Shown: positions 56,170 to 64,000 of the stretch, in pieces
Layout: every line of letters begins with the position of its first letter
Position numbering within the stretch: position 1 is the first letter of the stretch
Assembly (NCBI RefSeq): GCF_900116435.1
Contig: NZ_FPAZ01000012.1
Location: 81,713-145,712 of the forward strand
Reading direction: 5' to 3'
Length of the DNA: 64,000 nt
From: Pseudoalteromonas lipolytica
GTDB lineage: Bacteria > Pseudomonadota > Gammaproteobacteria > Enterobacterales > Alteromonadaceae
The notes under the pieces: generated by a model
What the model saw: the letters and a program-made list of their open reading frames with translations, nothing else
Told to the model about the DNA's origin: nothing
The model's database searches: none
Position numbers and translations under genes: made by a program

Positions 56170-56207
56170 TAATTCAACTACTTAAAACAACAATAATCAC
56201 TGAACAC

Positions 56208-56231
56208 ACGCGTTTGTGTTGCTAAACGCGT
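56208..56231 (+). other. Intercistronic hairpin between TonB receptor and CE8-PL1 gene
   Basis: ACGCGTTT (56208-56215) and AAACGCGT (56224-56231) form a perfect 8-bp stem with an 8-nt loop. No T run follows and the next ribosome binding site (GGAGGG) starts 9 bases later, so it may tune read-through or protect the receptor mRNA instead of ending transcription. Confidence 0.55.
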
Positions 56232-56249
56232 TCATCCTTGGAGGGATGT

Positions 56250-59200
56250 ATGAATAGCACAATTAAAATTCCATCTTGCTTATTGCTTGCAGCCGTACTT
56301 GCAGGCTGCGGCGAAGAAAGCTCTGTCAACGTAAAAGAGGCGCCACTTCCCCCTATTCAAGGGGTTTTTATAGATAGCCCTGTCGCCGGATTGACCTATA
56401 ACAGCCCGTCTGTGACAAACGGTAAAACGGACAGTAATGGCCAATTTGATTATTTCCGTGGTGAAGCGATCACATTTTCTATTGGTGAGCTGACATTTCC
56501 AAGTGTCGCGGCCAGCAATGTTGTCACTCCACTGAGCGTATTCTCTACAGACACCGTATTTCATCCTGCTGTAATCAATAGTTTGCGTTTATTGCAGTCG
56601 TTAGATGTGGATGGTGACACCAGTAACGGTATTACCATTAGTGACGCAGCAGCACAGGCTGCAGTAATGGAATTAGCCCAAGGACAAACACCTGCAGAAT
56701 TCTTTGCCAGTGACGATTTTGACGAAAAGGTAAATCAATGGCTTGCTAACGCTGGGGGAGCAAATACCAGCTTAGTGAGTGCTGATACTGCCATTATGCA
56801 TTTTGTAGATTTTATTTTTGAGCAGTATAACAGTACACAGCCTCTCGCCTTCACTCCTGCCGACTTCACGGGAACAATTTATAACCCCGTTGTAAAAGGG
56901 GCAAAAGCGAGTATTGAAATGTGGCAGTTTACACCCAGTGAAGAAGGAGCAAGCACGGGGTCATTCACTAAGCTAGTCGATGGGAATGAAACGCTTGTTG
57001 GCAGCTATGAGTTTCAGTTTGGTAATCGCGTTTTAGTATTAACAACCAGTGAAGGTGATACACCGAGTAAGCATTATTTAATTTCTCGCTCGCACAACAC
57101 TGTCAATAATACCTTTAGTGTGTGCTCTACAAATGATGCAGCACAGCTTGCAACGTTAGTACTTAGCTGTGATAACAACGATGATGCATACAACAATATT
57201 TTAGCATTTGATGAACAGCAAGCCCAAAATGAGTTGGTAAAGCTTAGTGAACTTGCTGAACAAACCGGTCTTGCGTTAAACGAAGAATTCGATACCGACA
57301 CTGATACATTCTTCTCATCCAGTTATAAGAGCCTCTCTGATGAGCAAGGAAGTGGGCCTCTTTATTTTAAATCTGGCGGCAGTGCCATTATCAATGAGTT
57401 GGGTCAGCTTGTTTTGGAAGGTGACCGTTTCACAATCGGTAATACCCTGCCAGGTAAAGAATCATCGCCAAGCGATACAACGGGTGTGGGAATATACAAT
57501 TTAAGCGAAGGCTTCACTATTAGCTTTGACGTCATTAGCCATAATGGTGCAGGCTCTCTTTCTTTATACGTTGATAACAATACAACAAGCCAAAGTAACT
57601 CTGTGCATGCTGATGCATCAAAGTTTTATGGAAAATCGATTGATGAAACCAACCTGCCTGTCGGACAACGCTTCTCTTATACTTATATACCTGGGCAAGA
57701 TGTTAATACAGGAACTGAATTAACGCACCCAGATGCACGCGGTATCCTGAGCGCAGATATTAAAAACTCTTACTTTCAAATCAGAACCGATTCAGCCGCT
57801 TTATTTGTCATAGATAATCTAAAAATAGAAACAGTTGCGACAGATGTGCCAGAAGTTGAGCCACCTGTTGAACCGCCAATTGATCCACCTGCGACAGGTG
57901 AGATCCCCATTGTTGAACTGCCTTACACAAACGATTTTACGACTGTTACTGGTGATATTTTTTCTGTCGACTATCAAAAAATAGTTGATAGTCAAGGTAA
58001 TGAAGTTCCGATGTTTTCAAAAACTGGAGGATCCGTCACCGTCGTCGAAAACGGTTTAGAACTGGACGGGGGCCGATTCACTTTGGGTAATACCACTGCG
58101 GGCGTGGAAACCAGCGAAAATGATACAAACTCAACGGGGGTATTTGATTTATCAAGGCCTTACCAAGTCGTCATGGATATTGTCAGTGCTAGCGATCCTG
58201 AAGGTGACAACAAGTTCCAAATCTATGTCGACAACAATACATCAAGTAGCTCTAAATCGATGCACGGTGGTGAATCTCGATTCTTCAACGAGTTAATCAA
58301 TGACTTAGTTGTTGGCGAAACCTTAGTCGTACCCGGAAAACTCGCTACCAAGAACTCTTTTTTACAATTGCGTACCGAGACAGGCGGTAAAGTAGTGATT
58401 AATAATTTACGCATTGAGTACGTTGAAGACCCAAGTATCTTTAAGTGTTCAGATGCACCTGAACTGTATTTTTGTGATGATTTTGAAAGTGGTGATTTGA
58501 GCAACTGGAAAATTTTAGCAACGCCTACTAACGTAGACGGTGCCATGGGTGAATTCGATATTTTAAATATCAACGGTAATAACATGATGCGATACACCGC
58601 AGGCAACGCAGGCGGTGAACTTATTTTAGCCACAGACGAAGCAATGCAAAATATCCCACAAACAGGTAATTATTTTGTAGAAGCGAAAATTCGTCCTCGT
58701 CAAAACAGTACAACAGCAAACAAACAGTTGTACATGATGGCCCGTTATCAAGATACAGGAAACTGGTACGGTGGCGGTTTAAATGTGCAAAACTCATCTA
58801 GTAGCACGCGAGTAGAAGTTGCTGTCAGCACCGAGGGCTCTATTGCACGCCCTGTTCAGGCAAGTACACCTATTTTACTCGGCGAAAAAGGGGGCACAGA
58901 AGACGGTGTTTGGTACACCACCCGTTTTGAATTAATCAATGATCAATTAACCATTTACTTAAATGGTGAAAACTTAGGCTCAGTGAGTGATACAAATTAC
59001 AGCGCACGTGGGCTAATAGGTTTATTTACTAATAACCGTTCATTTGAATTGGATGACTTAAAAGTTGGCGATCCGACTATCAAACCCATTCAACTCACAC
59101 TGGATTACAAGGACCCTAACTGGGACACCTCAACGACAGCTGAACCATTAACAATTAATGTCACCGCCATTAAAAATGATGGGGTAACAATTGATGAATT

Positions 59201-62200
59201 CACAGTGACTTCAACTGATGACAAAATTGTCAGTGTCGATATCAATGGGAGTGTAATTACTCTTACCCCAATGGCGGCCGGTAATGCCACGATTACGTTC
59301 GTCTCTGGTTCTGATAGTACCATAACCCGAACAATAGAGGTGAGTGTGGCTGAAGGTTTTGTCATGCCAACAACTGACTATGGCGACTTAACTGGAAAGT
59401 TATTTCCTGAAAAAAACAGTGCCAATCAATTTATTGATACGCAATTTAGCCTTACATTTGATAATGAACCAAGTTTAGGCGCTTTAGGTGAAGTACGTAT
59501 TTATAAAGTCAGCGATAACAGTTTAGTCGATACCCTTACCGTTGGTAAAAACATTGACCACATTGGTTTTGCTGGACAAGCTAAAGTTCGCTCTGTTTAC
59601 TACTATCCACTGCAGCTAAATGGGAACACACTCACCATTAAACCACGCAATAATACCCTTGAGTATGGACATACATACCGTGTTGTAATTGGTGATGATG
59701 TCGTGGTTGGTGCAATGTTAAATGGTCAAGAATTTAGTGGCCTAGGTGATAACAGTCAATGGGACTTTGTCACTAAAGTAAGCATGCCTGCAGGTAATCA
59801 GCTGCTCGTTGATGATGAAGGTGCGGCAGACTTTAGAACTGTGCAAGGTGCACTTAATTTTGCTATGCAGTACTTGGGCAAAGATGAGCACACCACTGTC
59901 TCCATAAAAGACGGCATCTATAACGAACTGTTATTTTTACGCGATAAAAACAACCTCACTATTCAAGGTGAAAGCCAAGAAAACACCGTTATTCAATATG
60001 AGAATTACGAGTCTATGAATGGCGGCACGGGTGGCAGTGCACCTATTAGCACAGGAACACCTAACGGAGGTAGAAGTGTGTTTTTAGTAGAAGGTGTCGA
60101 CATGCTGACCCTTAATAATCTCACCCTTAAAAATACGCATATTCGTAATAAAGTGGATTCAAACCAAGCAGAAACTATTTATTTCAATAGCCCGTACCGC
60201 CTAGTTGCGAACAATGCCCGCTTTAAAAGTGAACAAGATACCCTCCTGTTAAAAGGATACTCATGGTTCTACAACACGCTTGTTGCAGGGAATGTTGATT
60301 TTATTTGGGGTTACCCAACAACGGCGTTATTCGAGAGTTCAGAGATCCGTACAATCGGTGATTCAAAAGACGGTGATCCTTTAACTGACTCAGCGGGTGG
60401 CTATGTTTTACAAGCGCGTGTACCTGTAGAAACAGACCCTGGTTTTATTTTCTTGAATAGTCGATTCACACACGGTCCTGGCCCCATTGGCAATGATGTT
60501 TTAGATAACTCAACATACATTGCAAGAAGTGGAGGCAGCGATACATACTTTGATAATATAACCTTAATAAACAATAGGTTTGATACACATATCGCTAAAA
60601 TTGGCTGGGCTGTTCAAGGTGTAAATAATCAACCTGCTCCTAACCCTAGCGTTGCCACAGCAACCAGTGGTTGGCGCGAATATGGCAGTATGGATTTAGA
60701 CGGTAATCCACTTGATTTATCTGAACGCGAAGGTGGCTATATTCTTTCAGATTCAGAAGTCAGCGAGCTGCTAGACCGCGAAAACATTTTTGCAGATTAT
60801 AACGACGGTCAAGGATGGAGTCCAAAACCACTTGCTATTCCTCAACTACCGGATGAGCCTGTCAGCATTGCGCCAATCAATCCTAGTCGAGGGTTTGCAG
60901 GGTATAACTATAATATCACCGGAGGTGAAGGCGGTACTGTTGTTACTGTTGATAATGGGGCTTCATTAAAAGCAGCCCTAGCACAAGCGAAGTCTTCAGC
61001 ATCCGCTATTACTATCTATGTTGATGGTGTAATCACAGATGCTAACAGTGGCGGTGATAATAAATCTATTGAAATTAAAGATATGAATAATGTCTCAATT
61101 ATCGGTGTGGCTGATAGAGGTGAGTTTAATGGGATTGGCATTGCTATTCGCCGCGCTAACAACATTATCATCCAAAACTTAAAAATTCATGAAGTACTCA
61201 CTGGTGGTAAAGACGGAATTTCAATTGAAGGTGATGAAAACGAAACAACAGCAAACATTTGGATTGACCATAATGAGTTGTATTCTTCGCTCTCCGTGGA
61301 TCAAGACTATTATGATGGCTTAATTGACTCTAAGTCGGGTGCTGAGAACATTACCATTTCTTACAACTATATACATGATAGTTGGAAAACTTCATTACAT
61401 GGCCATAGTGACAATGACGACAGCAGTAATAAAAACCGTCATATCACCTTCCATCACAACCGCTTTGAAAATATTGTCTCTCGGGTCCCTTTATTTAGGT
61501 TCGGTAATGGTCATATTTTCAATAACTACTATAACAATATCACTTCAAGTGCAATTAATTCACGCATGGGAGCTGAGCTACACATAGAGAATAATTACTT
61601 TGAAAATACCAAGAACCCTGTGGTTTCTTTTTATTCAGCACAGATTGGTTATTGGAACACATCAGGTAATTATCTAGGCGAAGGCATTACATGGAGTGAT
61701 GCGGCAGATGGGGATGTACGAGCAGAAGTGACTGAAAACGGCATGACGCCAACCAGCTCATATAAAGCACCTTATGAATATACGCTTACGCCTGTAATGG
61801 ATGTTAAAGCACATGTACTTGCTCATGCAGGTGTTGGTAAGCTGGATCAAAGTGATTTAAACATTCCTGATATTCAGTCTCCAACGGAGCCTCCTATTCA
61901 AGAACCACTTGGATTGCCCTTTACTGAAAACTTCTCTGCTGCTAATACTGATGAGTTTTTTAGTAACAGCTATCGTGATATTTCAGGATCTGCGGGTAAC
62001 GAACAAGCGCTGTTCTACCGTGTAACAGGTAATGTTGACGTCGCAGGCGGACAGTTAACAATGACTGGCGCTAGAATTAGCATTGCTAACACAACCCCAA
62101 GTACCAGTACGACAGGAAATGACATCGAAACAACAGGCTTGCTTGATTTATCAAACAACTACCAAGTAACGTTCAAAGTTGCAGCGGTAGCTGGAAACAC

Positions 62201-62417
62201 AGCCAAAAACTTTCAAATTTATGTCGATAACAATACTTCGGGTAGTAGCAATTCAATTCATGGCACTGCGTCTAAGTTTTATTCTGTGCCGCTGTCTGAC
62301 TTAACAGCAGGCCAAACTTATACTGTGGATGGACTCGTTGCAACCAGCACTTCATTCATCACCATAAGAACGGAAAGTGAAGCGACTATCACATTGGATG
62401 AAATAAGCATTCAATAG
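56250..62417 (+). CDS. Giant modular lipoprotein: CE8 pectin methylesterase + PL1 pectate lyase
   Basis: The 2055-residue protein is a predicted lipoprotein (lipobox LAGC, C20). Domains in order: N-terminal domain typical of Alteromonadales lipoproteins (GVFIDSPVAGLTY, about 35-340); module A (about 351-530); Pro-rich linker; module A copy 2 (564-728); LamG-like jelly roll (about 733-944); Ig-like (946-1036); SbsA-like (1040-1177); CE8 esterase (1184-1531) with the catalytic Asp pair D1330 (EQDTLL) and D1350 (NVDFIWG); PL1 lyase (1548-1868) with DGLIDSKSGAENITISYN (D1693) and R1745-VPLF-R1750; linker; module A copy 3 (1894-2055). The lyase retains catalytic Arg candidates. The start ATG at 56250 follows GGAGG; the frame opens upstream at 56238. 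It removes methyl groups, then cleaves the polymer at the cell surface, following the TonB receptor in the same operon. Confidence 0.93.
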   Translation: MNSTIKIPSCLLLAAVLAGCGEESSVNVKEAPLPPIQGVFIDSPVAGLTYNSPSVTNGKTDSNGQFDYFRGEAITFSIGELTFPSVAASNVVTPLSVFSTDTVFHPAVINSLRLLQSLDVDGDTSNGITISDAAAQAAVMELAQGQTPAEFFASDDFDEKVNQWLANAGGANTSLVSADTAIMHFVDFIFEQYNSTQPLAFTPADFTGTIYNPVVKGAKASIEMWQFTPSEEGASTGSFTKLVDGNETLVGSYEFQFGNRVLVLTTSEGDTPSKHYLISRSHNTVNNTFSVCSTNDAAQLATLVLSCDNNDDAYNNILAFDEQQAQNELVKLSELAEQTGLALNEEFDTDTDTFFSSSYKSLSDEQGSGPLYFKSGGSAIINELGQLVLEGDRFTIGNTLPGKESSPSDTTGVGIYNLSEGFTISFDVISHNGAGSLSLYVDNNTTSQSNSVHADASKFYGKSIDETNLPVGQRFSYTYIPGQDVNTGTELTHPDARGILSADIKNSYFQIRTDSAALFVIDNLKIETVATDVPEVEPPVEPPIDPPATGEIPIVELPYTNDFTTVTGDIFSVDYQKIVDSQGNEVPMFSKTGGSVTVVENGLELDGGRFTLGNTTAGVETSENDTNSTGVFDLSRPYQVVMDIVSASDPEGDNKFQIYVDNNTSSSSKSMHGGESRFFNELINDLVVGETLVVPGKLATKNSFLQLRTETGGKVVINNLRIEYVEDPSIFKCSDAPELYFCDDFESGDLSNWKILATPTNVDGAMGEFDILNINGNNMMRYTAGNAGGELILATDEAMQNIPQTGNYFVEAKIRPRQNSTTANKQLYMMARYQDTGNWYGGGLNVQNSSSSTRVEVAVSTEGSIARPVQASTPILLGEKGGTEDGVWYTTRFELINDQLTIYLNGENLGSVSDTNYSARGLIGLFTNNRSFELDDLKVGDPTIKPIQLTLDYKDPNWDTSTTAEPLTINVTAIKNDGVTIDEFTVTSTDDKIVSVDINGSVITLTPMAAGNATITFVSGSDSTITRTIEVSVAEGFVMPTTDYGDLTGKLFPEKNSANQFIDTQFSLTFDNEPSLGALGEVRIYKVSDNSLVDTLTVGKNIDHIGFAGQAKVRSVYYYPLQLNGNTLTIKPRNNTLEYGHTYRVVIGDDVVVGAMLNGQEFSGLGDNSQWDFVTKVSMPAGNQLLVDDEGAADFRTVQGALNFAMQYLGKDEHTTVSIKDGIYNELLFLRDKNNLTIQGESQENTVIQYENYESMNGGTGGSAPISTGTPNGGRSVFLVEGVDMLTLNNLTLKNTHIRNKVDSNQAETIYFNSPYRLVANNARFKSEQDTLLLKGYSWFYNTLVAGNVDFIWGYPTTALFESSEIRTIGDSKDGDPLTDSAGGYVLQARVPVETDPGFIFLNSRFTHGPGPIGNDVLDNSTYIARSGGSDTYFDNITLINNRFDTHIAKIGWAVQGVNNQPAPNPSVATATSGWREYGSMDLDGNPLDLSEREGGYILSDSEVSELLDRENIFADYNDGQGWSPKPLAIPQLPDEPVSIAPINPSRGFAGYNYNITGGEGGTVVTVDNGASLKAALAQAKSSASAITIYVDGVITDANSGGDNKSIEIKDMNNVSIIGVADRGEFNGIGIAIRRANNIIIQNLKIHEVLTGGKDGISIEGDENETTANIWIDHNELYSSLSVDQDYYDGLIDSKSGAENITISYNYIHDSWKTSLHGHSDNDDSSNKNRHITFHHNRFENIVSRVPLFRFGNGHIFNNYYNNITSSAINSRMGAELHIENNYFENTKNPVVSFYSAQIGYWNTSGNYLGEGITWSDAADGDVRAEVTENGMTPTSSYKAPYEYTLTPVMDVKAHVLAHAGVGKLDQSDLNIPDIQSPTEPPIQEPLGLPFTENFSAANTDEFFSNSYRDISGSAGNEQALFYRVTGNVDVAGGQLTMTGARISIANTTPSTSTTGNDIETTGLLDLSNNYQVTFKVAAVAGNTAKNFQIYVDNNTSGSSNSIHGTASKFYSVPLSDLTAGQTYTVDGLVATSTSFITIRTESEATITLDEISIQ

Positions 62418-62436
62418 TGCATTTCGCATTACACTA

Positions 62437-62468
62437 TAAACCTCGCAATTGCGGGGTTTATTTTTTTA
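62437..62468 (+). terminator. Rho-independent terminator of the pectin operon
   Basis: TAAACCTCGC (62437-62446) pairs with GCGGGGTTTA (62451-62460; one G-U) around AATT and is followed by seven T. Confidence 0.88.
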
Positions 62469-62510
62469 TAAAGAAAATTTGATAAAAATAGACAAGTATA
62501 TATGAAGAAA

Positions 62511-62598
62511 TGGCGGTGACGGAGAGATTCGAACTCTCGATACGTTGCCGTATACACACTTTCCAGGCGTGCTCCTTCAGCCACTCGGACACGTCACC
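62511..62598 (-). tRNA. tRNA-Ser (anticodon GGA)
   Basis: The 88-nt minus-strand sequence folds as a class II tRNA with a long variable arm. Acceptor GGTGACG pairs with CGTCACC, followed by G and an encoded CCA (62513-62511). The anticodon loop reads CTGGAAA, giving GGA, which reads UCC and UCU serine codons. The T loop TTCGAAT and D loop features are standard. A terminator of the pectin operon lies 43 bp beyond its 3' end. Confidence 0.97.
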
Positions 62599-62626
62599 TA
62601 AAGCGTTAACTGATTAACGCGGCGTT

Positions 62627-62655
62627 ATAGTATGAAAACAACCCTACATACGCAA
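62627..62655 (-). promoter_or_regulatory. Promoter of tRNA-Ser
   Basis: Minus-strand -35 TTGCGT (62655-62650) and -10 TACTAT (62632-62627) are 17 bp apart, and a GC-rich CGCCGCG stretch follows the -10, as in stringently controlled stable-RNA promoters. The mature tRNA begins about 20 bases beyond. Confidence 0.7.
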
Positions 62656-62696
62656 GGGGTTTTTAAAATAGCGAACTTAAGTGGCTAGTAAACAAA

Positions 62697-62729
62697 CAAA
62701 AAAGGCAAGGTATGTACACCTTGCCTTTC
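62697..62729 (-). terminator. Rho-independent terminator of nadA
   Basis: AAAGGCAAGG (62701-62710) pairs with CCTTGCCTTT (62719-62728) around an 8-nt loop; on the minus strand it is followed by a T-rich tail. It is 20 bases after the nadA stop. Confidence 0.9.
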
Positions 62730-62748
62730 ATTTCTATCCCAACAATTC

Positions 62749-63789
62749 TTAGCGTTGTAGTGTCGCAGAGAACTCTAACATGCGATTAAGCGATTTTAAC
62801 GCGCCTTCGCGTAAGTCCATATCAACAAACACTTCTTTGCCTTGTGGGTCTGTTAGGGCTTCTTCAATCGCTTTTAAGCCGTTCATAGCCATCCACGGGC
62901 AATGTGCACAGCTTTTACATGTTGCGCCTTCACCGGCTGTAGGTGCTTCAAAGAATTCTTTCTCTGGGCATAACTGCTGCATTTTATAAAAAATACCGCG
63001 GTCAGTCGCCACGATGAACTTTTTGTTGTCCATGGTTTGCGCAGCTTTAATTAGTTGGCTTGTTGAACCAACAGCATCAGCAAGGGCAACAATCTCAGCA
63101 GGTGACTCTGGGTGTACTAACACCGCTGCATCTGGGTGTAGGGCTTTCATGTCCTTTAACGCTTTGGTTTTAAACTCGTCATGAACGATACACGCGCCAT
63201 TCCACATAATCATATCGGCACCGGTATTCTTTTGAATATAAGAACCTAGGTGCTTGTCTGGACCCCAAATGATTTTTTCGCCTTGCTCATCTAAGTGCTC
63301 AACGATTTCAAGCGCACATGATGAGGTAACAATCCAATCGGCGCGTGCTTTTACCGCCGTAGAGGTGTTAGCGTACACCACTACTTTACGATCTGGGTGC
63401 TGATCACAAAACGCAGAAAACTCTTCAATTGGGCACCCTACGTCTAATGAACAAGTCGCAGCCAAAGTTGGCATTACGACTGTTTTGTTTGGCGTTAAGA
63501 TTTTTGCTGTTTCGCCCATAAAACGCACGCCGGCGACAACAATAATATCCGCATCGTGTTTAGCACCAAAACGTGCCATCTCTAACGAGTCGGCCACACA
63601 GCCGCCTGTTTCTTCAGCAAGTGCTTGAATTTCAGGATCCGTATAGTAATGGGCAACAAGAACTGCATTCTTGTCTATTAGTAATTGTTTAATACGTGCT
63701 TTGTACTCAGCTTGCTCATCTTTTGATAACGGCGCTGGCTTTGGAGGAAAGATATAATCCTCAGGCATAATTTGTTCAGCTAGACTCAT
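62749..63789 (-). CDS. nadA: Quinolinate synthase A
   Basis: NadA condenses iminoaspartate and dihydroxyacetone phosphate to quinolinate, the NAD precursor. The three [4Fe-4S] ligands are at C113 (ATCSLDVG), C200 (WNGACIVH) and C297 (CAHCPWM). These are the same numbers as in E. coli NadA, which supports the ATG at 63787-63789 as the start, not the ATG nine codons upstream. Other conserved parts are [29 protein letters not shown] and [11 protein letters not shown] (quoted as separate blocks). A single gene with its own terminator. Confidence 0.97.
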   Translation of the reverse strand: MSLAEQIMPEDYIFPPKPAPLSKDEQAEYKARIKQLLIDKNAVLVAHYYTDPEIQALAEETGGCVADSLEMARFGAKHDADIIVVAGVRFMGETAKILTPNKTVVMPTLAATCSLDVGCPIEEFSAFCDQHPDRKVVVYANTSTAVKARADWIVTSSCALEIVEHLDEQGEKIIWGPDKHLGSYIQKNTGADMIMWNGACIVHDEFKTKALKDMKALHPDAAVLVHPESPAEIVALADAVGSTSQLIKAAQTMDNKKFIVATDRGIFYKMQQLCPEKEFFEAPTAGEGATCKSCAHCPWMAMNGLKAIEEALTDPQGKEVFVDMDLREGALKSLNRMLEFSATLQR

Positions 63790-63919
63790 TTCTCGACCAC
63801 TTAGTCCACAGTGCATTCATGGCGCGAATTATACGAGAATATAACGCTAAAGAACAGTATTGCTGAGTGCTGTTAAAGATAATTAAGGGATAACTTAGAT
63901 AAAAAAGATAAATTAAGCG

Positions 63920-63995
63920 TGGTGGGTCATGATGGACTTGAACCATCGACCAATGGATTAAAAGTCCACTGCTCTACCAACTGAGCTAATGACCC
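63920..63995 (-). tRNA. tRNA-Lys (anticodon UUU)
   Basis: The 76-nt minus-strand sequence has acceptor GGGTCAT pairing with ATGACCC, discriminator A and an encoded CCA (63922-63920). The anticodon loop CTTTTAA gives UUU, for lysine AAA/AAG codons. D and T loops are normal. The upstream region is outside the window. Confidence 0.97.
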
Positions 63996-64000
63996 GCTCT

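Noticed and set aside
62511..62598. tRNA-Ser as an island attachment site with a duplicated 3' end
   Set aside because: I looked for a second copy of the tRNA 3' end in the accessory block and saw none, and no integrase gene is present.
1..64000. CRISPR array or known defence system
   Set aside because: No regularly spaced repeats with unique spacers and no cas-like or toxin-antitoxin genes were found; dgt and recBCD are housekeeping genes here.

Overview
The window looks like chromosomal DNA of a marine gammaproteobacterium of the Alteromonadales, most probably Pseudoalteromonas or a close relative. The evidence is gene content and order: ccoNOQP-fixH-ccoI-ccoS-TauE/SafE-fnr(etrA)-uspE-ttcA (an arrangement known from Shewanella and relatives), mfd-csiV, an atypical PilZ protein, two large TonB-dependent receptors without SusD partners, a lipoprotein S9A oligopeptidase and a pectin-degradation locus. 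The genus is an inference; no 16S gene is present.

Layout. 1-3057: 3' part of an RND efflux pump. 3175-10401: atypical PilZ protein, aguA-aguB (agmatine to putrescine), mfd, csiV and a small lipoprotein. 10428-15620 (minus): an unrecognised two-TM protein, a TonB receptor and a small lipoprotein. 15964-25892 (plus): cbb3 oxidase structural genes, their copper/assembly genes, the oxygen sensor Fnr, UspE and the tRNA thiolase TtcA. 25967-28816 (minus): a MerR regulator with its flavodoxin-fold oxidoreductase, a MITE-like repeat, a DUF2987-like protein and Bax. 29031-39512: dgt-like triphosphohydrolase, DUF481 protein, prolyl oligopeptidase, ilvE, an SDR/Mpo1-like pair, a coiled-coil protein, a Crp/Fnr regulator divergent from an exported M20 amidohydrolase, and a GNAT gene. 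39499-48408 (minus): recC-recB-recD with overlapping reading frames. 48529-50280: nemA-like ene-reductase and a divergent TetR regulator sharing three operators.

50281-62470 looks accessory. It holds a decayed protease P-domain fragment, a DUF2750 gene, a second MITE-like element and a compact pectin-attack locus: a secreted PL1 pectate lyase, divergent from a TonB receptor followed by a 2055-residue lipoprotein. That protein carries a CE8 pectin methylesterase, a PL1 pectate lyase and three copies of an unfamiliar module. A perfect 22-bp palindrome between the divergent genes supplies the -35 element in both directions, so one regulator (not encoded here) probably controls the whole locus. 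The logic is: demethylate and cleave pectin at the cell surface, then import the oligogalacturonides through the TonB receptor. Beyond it lie tRNA-Ser(GGA), nadA and tRNA-Lys(UUU).

No CRISPR array, prophage, intact insertion sequence or integrase was seen. The most rewarding items are the CE8-PL1 protein with its triplicated module, the shared pectin operator, the MerR-type promoter inside the merR 3' end, the three NemR-like operators, two MITE-like elements, a 17-bp tandem repeat that copies a gene's last codons, and the P-domain pseudogene.
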